From Pseudoalteromonas nigrifaciens (GTDB lineage: Bacteria > Pseudomonadota > Gammaproteobacteria > Enterobacterales > Alteromonadaceae): a stretch of DNA of 64,000 nt. Under the pieces are notes generated by a model. The model saw only the letters and a list, made by a program, of their open reading frames with translations, made no database searches and was not told where the DNA came from. The stretch spans positions 62,001 to 126,000 of the forward strand of contig NZ_CP011037.1 of the NCBI RefSeq assembly GCF_002221505.1, written 5' to 3'. Position 1 is the first letter of the stretch. Each line of letters begins with the position of its first letter. Shown piece after piece: positions 44,183-52,974 of the stretch. Both the position numbers and the translations under genes were made by a program.

Positions 44183-45717
44183 TTGGAGCAATGCAGCAAC
44201 AGCTCGACTTTATTGCGTATATTCAACGAATGTTAGTTGAAGGGGACTTTAGCGCAACTTATAAGTTTGCCCTGCTGCATGCTATTGCCGATGTATGTGT
44301 AGAACAGCCGTTATTGTCAGATCAAAGTGAGTTAGTAATAGAGTTACCTACACTTGCCGATAAATTAATTACCTTATATTGGCATCATGCAATGCCGTTT
44401 CCGTCAGAACATACCGGTGAAAGCGCTCTGCTTTTGCAAAACACAGGCGCGCAATCAAAAGTAATTAGCGTATTGTTTGAATGCCAACAAAACAATATTC
44501 GTAATTTACGCCAGCTAAAGCAAAGTTCATTTTACAAACCAACATTTAACGCTGCTATGGCAACATTAAAAAGTGGTCCGCTTTGGCGATTACAAATACT
44601 TGCCAAACAAGAAGAATGCTTTTTATACCCACACACTAAAAACACTAAATTCATTACCTTAAACGCAGGTATCGCCAGTTGCTTTAGACGTTTTTATGAT
44701 TTAGTCGTGTACTTAGCTAAAAATGCGTGGCTGCAAAAAATTCAAAGTATAAAGTACAACCAAACACTTATTGGCCCGCAAAGCCAACTGCATGATTTTT
44801 TATTTGGCTTTGACCGTAACGCACTCACAAAAGCAAAACCTGTGTTAGTAGAGCTGCAATCAAACTCATGCTTTTATTGCCAAAAGCCAATGAAAAACGA
44901 TATTGAGGTCGACCACTTTATACCGTTTGCCCGTTACGCAAACGATCTAGGCCATAACTTTGTAGCAGCGCATCGCACATGTAATAACAATAAGCGCGAC
45001 TTTTTAGCTGCGCAACAGCATCGCGAGCGCTGGCAAAATCAAAACTTGGTTGTTAACAGCCAAATTATTAGTAATGAGCTAAGTGCGTATTTTCACTGCG
45101 ATGCAGATAAGTCACTCGCAGTAAGCAATTGGGCGTATCAGGTGGCACAAGCCAACAACGCTAAATTATGGCTTGGAAATAAAGACCATTTTGAGCAAGC
45201 AAAACCAACCGCCGATATAGTGGCTTTCCCGCAAGCAAAACAAACAGAGTTAAATCAAGTTGCAGAGCCTGTTATTAGCTTAAAATCAACTGATAATGCA
45301 TTAAAGCTGCCGTATTTCCCCAATATAAAAATTGCTTGTGGGCATTTTAAAACAGGGGATGAGAGCGACATGGAATTAATGGATGCGCCACTTGGTGCAG
45401 GCAAGCTCGATCCGCAAGTACACTTTTTAGCGCATGCATCGGGTAACTCAATGAATGGTGGTAAAAATCCGATTAACGATGGCGATTTACTGTTACTTGA
45501 GCTTATAACCTCCGATAAAGCCGGATCGCTACGCGGCCAAATTGTCGCGATAGAGCGAGATGATATAGGTGGAGATGGCCAGTATTTACTGCGCAAAGTT
45601 AATAAATTACCAAATGGGCAATATGAGTTAATCGCTCAAAACCCAGATTACGAAGTAATGATTGCAGATGAAAGCATGCGAACATTTGCGCGGTTTAAAC
45701 AAGTGGTTGCAGAGTAG
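44179..45717 (+). CDS. HNH endonuclease fused to a LexA-like S24 peptidase domain
   Basis: 512 aa with three parts. Residues 1-225 are an uncharacterised helical region. Residues 230-285 are an HNH nuclease: CFYCQKPM, VDHFIPFARY and HRTCNNNKRDF give the Zn/Cys pairs, the DH and the His-Asn. Residues 380-512 are an S24 domain: Ser423 in SGNSMNGGKNP and Lys473 in YLLRKVNK form the LexA-type Ser-Lys dyad, with INDGDLLLLE between. In LexA/UmuD such domains self-cleave when DNA damage builds RecA filaments. A damage-triggered release of the nuclease is therefore an attractive reading, but it is inference. Coupled to the methyltransferase. Confidence 0.85.
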   Translation: MIGAMQQQLDFIAYIQRMLVEGDFSATYKFALLHAIADVCVEQPLLSDQSELVIELPTLADKLITLYWHHAMPFPSEHTGESALLLQNTGAQSKVISVLFECQQNNIRNLRQLKQSSFYKPTFNAAMATLKSGPLWRLQILAKQEECFLYPHTKNTKFITLNAGIASCFRRFYDLVVYLAKNAWLQKIQSIKYNQTLIGPQSQLHDFLFGFDRNALTKAKPVLVELQSNSCFYCQKPMKNDIEVDHFIPFARYANDLGHNFVAAHRTCNNNKRDFLAAQQHRERWQNQNLVVNSQIISNELSAYFHCDADKSLAVSNWAYQVAQANNAKLWLGNKDHFEQAKPTADIVAFPQAKQTELNQVAEPVISLKSTDNALKLPYFPNIKIACGHFKTGDESDMELMDAPLGAGKLDPQVHFLAHASGNSMNGGKNPINDGDLLLLELITSDKAGSLRGQIVAIERDDIGGDGQYLLRKVNKLPNGQYELIAQNPDYEVMIADESMRTFARFKQVVAE

Positions 45718-45734
45718 TTTGTCGTCGCGCTTTA

Positions 45735-45840
45735 ACTTGTAGGCGCAGAGCTTGCTCGCGCGAAAAGCGCAGCTTTTAAAATTGTAGGTCGTGCCGTAGG
45801 TGGGAGTTTACCTCGCGCTTTTAAAGTGTAGGAATTGGCT
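45735..45840. repeat. dispersed intergenic repeats after the HNH-S24 gene
   Basis: TTGTAGGCGCAGAGCTTGCT and GCGCGAAAAGCGCAGCTTTT, then the motif TAGGTGGGAGTTTACCTCGC at 45798-45817. It precedes R1. Confidence 0.65.
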
Positions 45841-45901
45841 TGAGCCGTGATTTTTACATGGTTTTGGGAAAAGGGATTTAATAACCTCTATTCGAGGTTT
45901 T

Positions 45902-46112
45902 ATCGCGTTGGCGATGGCAACCAAAGAGAGGCTGCCGCCGACCTCTCTCTGGACTCTCTCGGCGCGCCCGAGGATCACACTTGATCTTCAACATCGTTAA
46001 TGATGTGAACGTAATCAGCGTAGATAGGCCATCCATGGCCAAGCTACGCTTTTTACAGCATCCATGCTGTAAATTACTCATCATTAACTCAGTTTCAGCT
46101 GTGATCACGGGG
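45902..46112 (-). repeat. structured repeat R1 (inverted orientation)
   Basis: Reverse-complement copy of the multi-hairpin repeat seen at 52722, 53129 and 56497. Read on the minus strand: outer arm CACGGGG-side / CCCGAGG-side with GATCACA, hairpin ACAGCATGGATGCTGT, hairpin GCGTAG...GGCCATGGATGGCC...CTACGC, then CCAGAGAGAGG/CCTCTCTTTGG and ATCGC-CAAC-GCGAT. The last two stems differ in sequence from the other copies but still pair. R1 lies between the HNH-S24 gene and the ASCH group. Confidence 0.85.
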
Positions 46113-46305
46113 AGATGGAGTGTCTGATAGATTGGTGTTTATGAAGTTAGGCGGGAGTTTAGGTCTCATATTTAGATAGTCTTGTTTGTAGACTCAAAGG
46201 TTTTATTCCTTATAGATTGTTTAGGAGTTATTTCCTTAGTAAATTACTTGTGAGGAAGTATTATATTGTCAGCATAAACTTTGATTACAATTATTGGAGA
46301 AAGTC

Positions 46306-46731
46306 ATGGCTGAAAGTAAGCATATAGTTATTAGTGTGAAGCCTAAGTGGGCTAAGCTAATCATGAGTGGTGAGAAAAAAGTCGAACTCAGAAAGTCATT
46401 TTCAAAAAGTGTGTCGCTAGGTAGTACAGCTATTATTTATGCATCAGCTCCTATATCTGCAATTATAGGTACCATTAAACTAAAAAAAATAGATGTAAAT
46501 AAACTTGAAAGTTTGTGGAATGAATATGCTATTTGGACTATGGCAACTAGAGACGAGTTCTTTGATTACTTTAAAGGCAAAGAAACTGGAGTTGCTCTTA
46601 TTGTTGAACAACCAATTAAACAGCATGAGAAATCACTTAAAGAATTGCGTAAAAATTATAACTTTACTCCACCTGTTTCTTGGCGCTATTTAAAGGAAAC
46701 AGAGACTGAACTTATCCATAAGGAAAAGTAA
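46306..46731 (+). CDS. ASCH-domain protein
   Basis: 141 aa from the ATG at 46306; GGAGA lies 6 bases upstream, so the longer TTG frame is not used. The ASCH fold is shown by ISVKPKWAKLIMSGEKKVELR (quoted within limit as KPKWAKLIMSGEKKVELR) with the GEKKVELR motif, and by GSTAIIYASAPISAIIGTIK. ASCH domains bind RNA and some, such as YqfB, cleave modified nucleosides. Its last base overlaps the start of the kinase gene (TAATG), so they are coupled. First gene of an A+T-rich accessory group. Confidence 0.85.
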   Translation: MAESKHIVISVKPKWAKLIMSGEKKVELRKSFSKSVSLGSTAIIYASAPISAIIGTIKLKKIDVNKLESLWNEYAIWTMATRDEFFDYFKGKETGVALIVEQPIKQHEKSLKELRKNYNFTPPVSWRYLKETETELIHKEK

Positions 46732-47225
46732 TGGGAAAAAGAATAATTTTAATAGTGGGGGTATCGGGAGTCGGTAAAAGTACATTATGTAAGTCTATTA
46801 CTGAAAAGTATCCCCAGTCGCTTCATCTTACAGCCAGTAAGTTTGCTAAGAAAAATGATGAAATTGATTATAATCAGACTAACTTAACTCGTAGAATAAG
46901 AGCATCAATAGAAAGCTTCGATGGTAGTTTAGTTCTAATTGATGGACATTTAACCTTTGATAAATTTGAAATACCAGTCAAAGCTGTCCAGTTATTACAA
47001 TTAGATTCTATTATCGTTTTAGAAGAAGACCCTGTAACTATTTTAGAAAGAAGGAAGAGTGATTTAAGTAGAATGAGGGTTGAAGAGACTGAAAGTTCTA
47101 TTTTGAAAGCACAGAATAGAGAGATACAGTACAGCCAAAGTGTTGCATGCTCTTTAAATATCAACATTCAAATAATAAAACAGCCTACAGTTTGTAAAGT
47201 TATTTCTCAGCTATCTCTGATCTAA
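46731..47225 (+). CDS. P-loop nucleoside/adenylate-kinase-like protein
   Basis: 164 aa. Walker A GVSGVGKST (about residues 11-19), a LVLIDGHLTF Walker-B-like strand with Asp-Gly-His, and the lid-like EEDPVTILERRKSDLSRMR. It matches small AAA/adenylate-kinase-type ATPases (AAA_33 style) that phosphorylate nucleotides, nucleic-acid ends or other small acceptors. The substrate is unknown. Coupled to the ASCH gene. Codon use is rich in AGA and AGG relative to the core genes, which suggests transfer. Confidence 0.8.
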   Translation: MGKRIILIVGVSGVGKSTLCKSITEKYPQSLHLTASKFAKKNDEIDYNQTNLTRRIRASIESFDGSLVLIDGHLTFDKFEIPVKAVQLLQLDSIIVLEEDPVTILERRKSDLSRMRVEETESSILKAQNREIQYSQSVACSLNINIQIIKQPTVCKVISQLSLI

Positions 47226-47289
47226 CTGTGTAAAAATACTTGTAAGTATAAAAATAACAAAGTTCCGACTATTGGCTAAGGAGATTCAT

Positions 47290-48528
47290 TTGAGCCAGGC
47301 AAAAAGCATCGCTATATGGTGTAAGACAGAAGATGATAAACTCTCTTTTCTGAATGAAAAAATGCAGATGCATGTTAATTATTGGCATTTTTCATATGAG
47401 AAAAGGGGAGCGATTACAAGGTTATTTAATTTTTTTAAAAGGACTAACAGACGCTCAAGTAGGGATACACCTGATTTTATCGATATTGGTTTGATGCTTC
47501 CCTTAGCTGAAAGTTTAGATAGTGTATCTATTTATCTGCCTTTCCTCGCTTCAATTAGTGATATTGAAGATATTTCACCACTGCTTAGTAATTATGAGGT
47601 TGCAGGTGCAATATTTAATGAAAATTTGAAAGTTGACCCCGGAAAACCTGAAGAGCAGCATTGTTTCAGTTTGATTAAAAACGGTAATGAATTATGCCGA
47701 ATTCGAAAGTTTGCTAAAAATCAATCTAATATCATAGCTGAATCTAGTTTAATTTCTTGCGAAGAAATTGAAACTGGAGAAGGTTCAGTGCTTACCCTTA
47801 AAAAAGAAGCTTTCTCAGCTTTTAGAGCTTCAGGTTCCTTAGCTTATTATCGGTTTAGGGTTGCGTTAGAGGGAAATGATAAGCAAGTATTTCTTAGGGG
47901 GATTGATCCAAAAGATAAGCTTTTTAAAAGCAGTTATGAAAAAACCGAATTTATTGATTTTCGAATCAATGAGTTTAGATTATTACCGCAACTTGTTCAG
48001 AGAAAAATCGTTGATGAGCAAAAATGTACCGCTTTACCAATGAACCGAATTGATTTTTTGCTTGCTGTAAACTTAGTTGCTGATATAACCGGTGCAAGGA
48101 AAGAATTTCATAAATCTCGTTTTTTAGAGCCGCTACTATGGAAGGATTATTTTAAAGGAAATCATGAGTATGTTGCTGAGTTAATCACGAGAGGGATGTT
48201 AGTTTATCATTGGAAAAAAGTTAGAAATACTGTCTCAGAACCAAATGAGTCTTTCAATGATTTTGTAGCTTTTGTTAAGCTAAAAGTTAATTTAAGTAGT
48301 ACATCTACTATACTTAAATATATGACTATTGCATTTTTAGTTGGTTTATTGGGAAGTTTGATTGGCAGCTTTATTTACACAGGGCCTGAAGGAATTACTA
48401 GCGCTAAGGAGAAGTGGTCTTTGTGGTTGCAACCTAATACAGTGGATATTGCGATACCATTAAGTAAAAATGTCGAAGAAAAAGAAGAAATGCCACAATC
48501 AGTAAGTGCCTCTGAAACTATTAACTGA
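47290..48528 (+). CDS. large protein of unknown function with one C-terminal membrane helix
   Basis: 412 aa from the TTG at 47290; AAGGAG is 8 bases upstream and the frame further upstream runs over it. The first 330 residues are soluble and match nothing I know; features include a Cys-containing ISCEEIETGEGSVL and a LLPQLVQRKIVDEQKC segment. One membrane helix (LKYMTIAFLVGLLGSLIGSFIY, about residues 336-357) is followed by a 55-residue tail ending in Glu/Ser-rich sequence. It is 64 bp after the kinase. Membrane-tethered effectors are common in defence modules, but nothing in the sequence proves that here. Confidence 0.7.
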   Translation: MSQAKSIAIWCKTEDDKLSFLNEKMQMHVNYWHFSYEKRGAITRLFNFFKRTNRRSSRDTPDFIDIGLMLPLAESLDSVSIYLPFLASISDIEDISPLLSNYEVAGAIFNENLKVDPGKPEEQHCFSLIKNGNELCRIRKFAKNQSNIIAESSLISCEEIETGEGSVLTLKKEAFSAFRASGSLAYYRFRVALEGNDKQVFLRGIDPKDKLFKSSYEKTEFIDFRINEFRLLPQLVQRKIVDEQKCTALPMNRIDFLLAVNLVADITGARKEFHKSRFLEPLLWKDYFKGNHEYVAELITRGMLVYHWKKVRNTVSEPNESFNDFVAFVKLKVNLSSTSTILKYMTIAFLVGLLGSLIGSFIYTGPEGITSAKEKWSLWLQPNTVDIAIPLSKNVEEKEEMPQSVSASETIN

Positions 48529-48642
48529 AGTCTAGAATCAAATTATATTTAGTACTAGTTTTTTAAATTTATGGTATATTTGCCAAGAGGATGTTCTAGG
48601 ATATTTGTTTTGCTTCAAATAGACTGAGCAAGGAGTTATTAC

Positions 48643-49146
48643 ATGTTAAATACAAAATTGTTAAAAAAAGATATTTTTTGCGTGGAAAGTAATATTGAAA
48701 AATCTTATCTAGATAAAGATGAAGCTGAATCTTTAGATTTTTTGTCTTGTCTATCAGGTGGTTACCCTGGCATTGATGGTTGGTTTATAAATAAAGTTGT
48801 TCCAGGCTTAAGTAATGGAACCCGTAAGCTTTTCATTTATCGCAGAGATGAAAAAGTAGTTGCATTGTGTATTGCTAAAAAAAGTGAAACAGAATTGAAA
48901 GTTTGTACGGTCAGAGTAATTCCTGAATATGCAGGTAAAGGCCTTGGTATTAAGTTATTTAAAGATGCTATGAACTGGTTAGAAACGGATAAACCACACC
49001 TAACTGTTAGCGAAGAGCGACTTTCTGACTTTACTAGAATTTTTGAATACTTTGGATATAAGCTGACCTCAACGCATAATGGTCTATACCTACCAGGTAA
49101 AGTTGAGTACTTTTATAATGAGCCATTATCTTTAAAGGTTAGATAG
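48643..49146 (+). CDS. GNAT-family N-acetyltransferase
   Basis: 167 aa. The acetyl-CoA site is in VRVIPEYAGKGLGIKLF (Q/RxxGxG/A as AGKGLG, about residues 100-105), with the strand CTVRVIP before it. The N-terminal 60 residues carry SLDFLSCLSGGYPGIDGWF, which is not part of the standard fold. Strong ribosome site AAGGAG. It is 114 bp downstream of the membrane protein on the same strand and may share its transcript. Acceptor unknown. Confidence 0.82.
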   Translation: MLNTKLLKKDIFCVESNIEKSYLDKDEAESLDFLSCLSGGYPGIDGWFINKVVPGLSNGTRKLFIYRRDEKVVALCIAKKSETELKVCTVRVIPEYAGKGLGIKLFKDAMNWLETDKPHLTVSEERLSDFTRIFEYFGYKLTSTHNGLYLPGKVEYFYNEPLSLKVR

Positions 49147-49292
49147 TCTTGCAAGATTGTACTCTTAACTTAAAAACTATCTAATCGGCTGTTTTTTACT
49201 CTATGCCAATTTCACTTGGCATAGAGCTTTTAATCCACATTTTATATTTTATCTATGGGTAGTGTTTTTCAACTTAATAGCATGATGAACTT

Positions 49293-49445
49293 CTAGTAGC
49301 AGAAATAATACTTTTTTGCATTTCTTTTATCATCTCGTCGAGATCTATAAAAGAAAGCAAATGCACCTGTAGATGCAATTATTAAGGCTGCTGCGGCTGT
49401 AATTAGAGCTGCAACAATTTTGGTGTCTTGAAAAAAATCACTCAT
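49293..49445 (-). CDS. small single-helix membrane protein, 50 aa, downstream of the helicase
   Basis: A short gene on the minus strand: MSDFFQDTKIVAALITAAAA then LIIASTGAFAFFYRSRRDDK and a short basic tail. An AGAGG ribosome site lies 7 bases before the ATG. The start is only 24 bp after the helicase stop, so it is the second gene of that operon. One membrane helix (about residues 10-33) with a positive C-terminal flank (RSRRDDKR) predicts the tail in the cytoplasm. No family recognised. The ribosome site, spacing and classic hydrophobic pattern make it credible. Confidence 0.65.
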   Translation of the reverse strand: MSDFFQDTKIVAALITAAAALIIASTGAFAFFYRSRRDDKRNAKKYYFCY

Positions 49446-49469
49446 TTACAATCCTCTAATTAAAAATCA

Positions 49470-52400
49470 TCACCCAACCGCCAACTTTCCAGCCTCATGC
49501 CACATTTCACTTGGCATGGGGTTAGTTAATTCCCACGTTATATTCATCGGCTGGCTGCCGTTGTGGCTTTGGTATTTAACCTCGCCGTAGTTTACAAACC
49601 CCATGGTTCGGCCGTTTTCGTCTTTGCCTTGCTCGCGCACAAATAACAGGATGGTTTTGCCTGTTTGCTGGTGTTCAATATAACTTAGGCCGCGGCCGTG
49701 TTCTGGGCGGGCGCTGTTTTGTGTTTGCCAATGAAACAGGGTAGGGCTGATTGCGTAGTCGTGATACAGCGTGGTGGGCGAGTAGGTTTTTTCGCACTTG
49801 TTGAGTGTTACAAATAACAGCTCTAGGTTTTGATTTTTAAATTCTAAAACACCTTCGCGGGCGGTCGATTTTTTATCAAACGTGTGTGCGCCAAACGCGG
49901 CGAGTATTTGTTGGCGCGTGTAGCGGCTGTGTAATTTGATTGCGTGATTAGGTAGGCACGTTAAATCGCTTTCCTGCTGGTGAATACGGTTTATCAACAG
50001 CGCAATCACTTGGGCAAGTTCCTGCTGTAACTCTCGGTGTTTAAGTGCTTGTAAGCTTTGCTCAAGCGTTTTAACCCCTAAACTTGTGCCTGTGGTATCC
50101 CAAAAGTTGTAATGCGCCATAAGCGCGTACTGTTGGTTTTGAGCTGTTGGCGTAAAGCTAAAGTCGTTGTTACATAAATCACGTAAAAAGCATAAGTAGC
50201 TGAGCGAGTCGCAGCCGAGTAACTGGGTGTTGATTGCGCGGTAATACGCGGCGTAAATGTTGGTTTGCTCTGCGGGTATTTCATCGCCTTTTAGCCAGTG
50301 CCAGCCACCGAGCTTTTTATCTTTTGGTTTGTATATGTCTTCAAGCGTGACTTGTGGATTTATGTGTAAAAAGTTACTTAGCGTTAGCGCATCATTGGTA
50401 TGTTGCGGGTAAGCAGTTATCAGTTGGTGTAAACGGCGTTTAGTGTTTATGGCTTGCTGAATATTTTTTAATATCGTTTTTTGCGTGCGCTCTTGGAGTT
50501 CAATACGACAACCCAGCGGTAAATGCGGGAAGTTGTTTTCGATCTCGGTTTTTATTGGTTGGTTGCTTTTACCAATTAACGCTCGGAACTTGCTGGCAAA
50601 GTCGTATTCTGGGCGAGCGTTGCCTACAAAGTCGAGTACGGTGCAGCACTGCTTTTGGCTATTATCTGGTAAACGCAAGCCACGGCCGAGTTGTTGTAAA
50701 AATAGCGTTAAGCTTTCAGTTGGGCGTAAAAATAACAGAGTATCGACTTCTGGAATATCGACACCTTCGTTAAAAATATCAACCACACAGAGTATTTGAA
50801 TTTCGCCTTGGCGCAGTGCTTGTTGTTTGTGCGCCCGTTCATTGGTGTTTTTGCTAATGAGAACGTCGGCGTTTATGCCAGCTAAGTTGAATTTAGATGC
50901 CATAAATTCAGCGTGTTTTTGGCTTACGCAAAATGCCAATGCTTTAATGTTATGAACATTAGTCACTATATCAGCAAGACTCGATATAATTTTGTTAGCG
51001 CGGCTGTTCTCCCCTGTATAAAGGTTACTTAGCTCGCTTATATCGTAACGGCCGCCTCGCCATGTTATTTGACTTAGGTCGGTGTCATCATCAAGGCCAA
51101 AGTACTGAAATGGGCATAAGTGGCGTTGGTTTATTGCCTCTGGCAAGCGAATTTCAGCGGCTATTACGCCGCAAAAATCATCGAGTATATTTGCGCTATC
51201 TTGTCGCTCTGGTGTGGCGGTTAAGCCAAGTAATATTGTGGGCGTAAAGTGGTTCAAAATAGCGCGATAACTGGCTGCGCTTACGTGATGCACTTCGTCT
51301 ATCACAATGTAGTCGTAGTAATCGTGAGTTAAATTGAGCGATTCAATTTGGCTGTTCAGCGTTTGGATTGATGCAAATAATTGGTTGTAGCGCTGCGGTT
51401 TATAGTTACCCACCCACAGCTCACCAAAGTCGTTATTTTTAAGCACACCACGGTAAGCGCTTTGTGCTTGTTTGAGTATTTCTTCACGGTGGGCTACAAA
51501 CAAAAAGTTTGCGTTTGGGTTTTTATCGTAAACGGTTTTAAAGTCAAACGCCGATATGATTGTTTTACCTGTGCCGGTTGCGGCAACCACTAAATTTTTA
51601 AAGCGATCATGAACGCTACGCTCAACGCTTAGTTTTTCTAAAATAGCGAGTTGGTGGGTTTTAGGTGTTATATCAAAATAAAACTGGCTGCTTGCTTGGC
51701 CAACACCGCGTTGCTCATTAAGTGAATTTATGAGCTTTTCTTTACATTCAGCTTTGCCAGTAAACAGCTCGAAATCTGGCGACTGCCAATAGGTTTCAAA
51801 GGTACTTTTGGTTTTAGCTATGATGTGCGGAATTTCTTGCGCGGTAATTTTTAAGTTCCACTCAAGGCCGCTGGTAAGCGCCGAATGCGATAAATTAGAC
51901 GAGCCAATATAACCGGTATGAAAACCCGTATTACGCATAAATAAGTAAGATTTAGCATGTAAGCGCTCTTGCTGATTGTTATAACTTAGCTTTACTTCGG
52001 TATTTGGCAGGCTCGCTAAAAATTCAACCGCTTTAGCATCTGTTGCGCCCATATACGAAGTAGTAATTACTTTGAGTTTGTTGCCGCTTTTGGTAAACGC
52101 TTCCAGCTCATTTTTAAATATGCGCAGCCCTGTCCATTTTATAAATGAGACCAACCAATAAATGGTATCGGACGATTTAATCTCGCGTTTAAGCTCTGTT
52201 TCGAGTGATATACCTGCATTAGCGCCGCTAAACAATTCGCTTTGCGTAAGGCCCGTTAGCGGGAATATATCGTGTGAGTAATCTTTAAGGTTTGCAGCAA
52301 TAGGGTTTAGGGTATTAAACAGTGCAGTAAGTATTCGGCCTTGGCTGTCGATAAGGTTTTCGTTAATGAGCTCATCATCTTTTATATGATCTTTAAGCCA

Positions 52401-52622
52401 AAGAACAAGGTTGTTAGCAAGGCTAATTTGCTCTTGTAACCGCTCGTTTGAATTAGGAATAGCATCGATTGCATGAGCAACAAGTTTACCTAAAAATCGT
52501 GAAAGCCATGTTGCGGCTTCGGCCGTTTCAAGCTGGCGCTCACCTACATAAAATTGATCACGATTTAAGTTTTGCTTAATTACTTGCGTAATTAACTGCT
52601 CGTAAATACCAATTTGCTGCAT
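49470..52622 (-). CDS. PLD-like nuclease / superfamily-2 helicase with DUF3427
   Basis: 1050 aa from the ATG at 52622, which has AGGGAGTGG before it; the longer frame adds 20 residues without a ribosome site. Domain order: a helical region (1-110), a phospholipase-D-like domain with RLHAKSYLFMRNTGFHTGYI and the GSSNLSHSAL motif (about 120-300), a DEAD-type helicase with Walker A AATGTGKTI, DEVHH, LLGLTATPERQD and motif VI QQLGRGLRLP (about 330-700), and a C-terminal DUF3427 with LFHWQTQNSARPEHGRG. Such proteins are frequent in mobile islands beside nucleases and are suspected defence enzymes. The neighbour HNH-S24 pair could belong to the same system, but 3.7 kb of other genes lie between. 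Confidence 0.88.
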   Translation of the reverse strand: MQQIGIYEQLITQVIKQNLNRDQFYVGERQLETAEAATWLSRFLGKLVAHAIDAIPNSNERLQEQISLANNLVLWLKDHIKDDELINENLIDSQGRILTALFNTLNPIAANLKDYSHDIFPLTGLTQSELFSGANAGISLETELKREIKSSDTIYWLVSFIKWTGLRIFKNELEAFTKSGNKLKVITTSYMGATDAKAVEFLASLPNTEVKLSYNNQQERLHAKSYLFMRNTGFHTGYIGSSNLSHSALTSGLEWNLKITAQEIPHIIAKTKSTFETYWQSPDFELFTGKAECKEKLINSLNEQRGVGQASSQFYFDITPKTHQLAILEKLSVERSVHDRFKNLVVAATGTGKTIISAFDFKTVYDKNPNANFLFVAHREEILKQAQSAYRGVLKNNDFGELWVGNYKPQRYNQLFASIQTLNSQIESLNLTHDYYDYIVIDEVHHVSAASYRAILNHFTPTILLGLTATPERQDSANILDDFCGVIAAEIRLPEAINQRHLCPFQYFGLDDDTDLSQITWRGGRYDISELSNLYTGENSRANKIISSLADIVTNVHNIKALAFCVSQKHAEFMASKFNLAGINADVLISKNTNERAHKQQALRQGEIQILCVVDIFNEGVDIPEVDTLLFLRPTESLTLFLQQLGRGLRLPDNSQKQCCTVLDFVGNARPEYDFASKFRALIGKSNQPIKTEIENNFPHLPLGCRIELQERTQKTILKNIQQAINTKRRLHQLITAYPQHTNDALTLSNFLHINPQVTLEDIYKPKDKKLGGWHWLKGDEIPAEQTNIYAAYYRAINTQLLGCDSLSYLCFLRDLCNNDFSFTPTAQNQQYALMAHYNFWDTTGTSLGVKTLEQSLQALKHRELQQELAQVIALLINRIHQQESDLTCLPNHAIKLHSRYTRQQILAAFGAHTFDKKSTAREGVLEFKNQNLELLFVTLNKCEKTYSPTTLYHDYAISPTLFHWQTQNSARPEHGRGLSYIEHQQTGKTILLFVREQGKDENGRTMGFVNYGEVKYQSHNGSQPMNITWELTNPMPSEMWHEAGKLAVG

Positions 52623-52974
52623 TAAAACCACTCCCTGTTTGCGAACATTCAGTTTACTAAAAAATGCAATGTAAACAAGCATTAACTCATTGTTGAACTA
52701 AAGGCAGCTGCTAAGACAACTCCCCGTGATCACACCTGAAATTGAATTAATGATGAGTAATTTACAGCATGGATGCTGTTAAAAAGCGTAGCTAGGCCAC
52801 GGATGGCCTATCTACGCTGGTTACGTTCATATCATTAATTACAATTGAGGAAACAGTGTGATCCTCGGGGCGCTGTGAGATTCCAAAGAGAGGCCGGCGT
52901 TTGCCTTTCTTTGGTTGCCGTCGCCAACGCGACATATAACTAATATTTGCAATTAAAAAATCGTATCATGATTT
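52567..52974. repeat. tandem duplication unit A (helicase 5' end plus R2)
   Basis: The 5' end and leader of the helicase gene and the following R2 repeat are duplicated just downstream as 52975-53340. The second unit keeps TTACTTGCGTAATTAACTGC and the leader GTTTGCGAACATTCAG almost unchanged. The unit length is about 408 bp. The helicase open frame does not continue in the second unit. Confidence 0.8.
52722..52935 (+). repeat. structured repeat R2
   Basis: Arms visible: outer CCCCGTGATCACAC with GTGTGATCCTCGGGG (52857-52870); AATTGAATTAATGAT with ATCATTAATTACAATT; hairpin ACAGCATGGATGCTGT (52764-52779); hairpin GCGTAG-C-TAGGCCA-CGGA-TGGCCTA-T-CTACGC (52786-52817); hairpin CCAAAGAGAGGC...GCCTTTCTTTGG; hairpin GTCGC-CAAC-GCGAC. 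The result is a branched structure with two hairpins on a closing stem followed by two more hairpins. Confidence 0.88.

Noticed and set aside
44179..45717. prophage repressor (S24 domain)
   Set aside because: No helix-turn-helix at the N-terminus and no phage genes nearby; the fused domain is an HNH nuclease.
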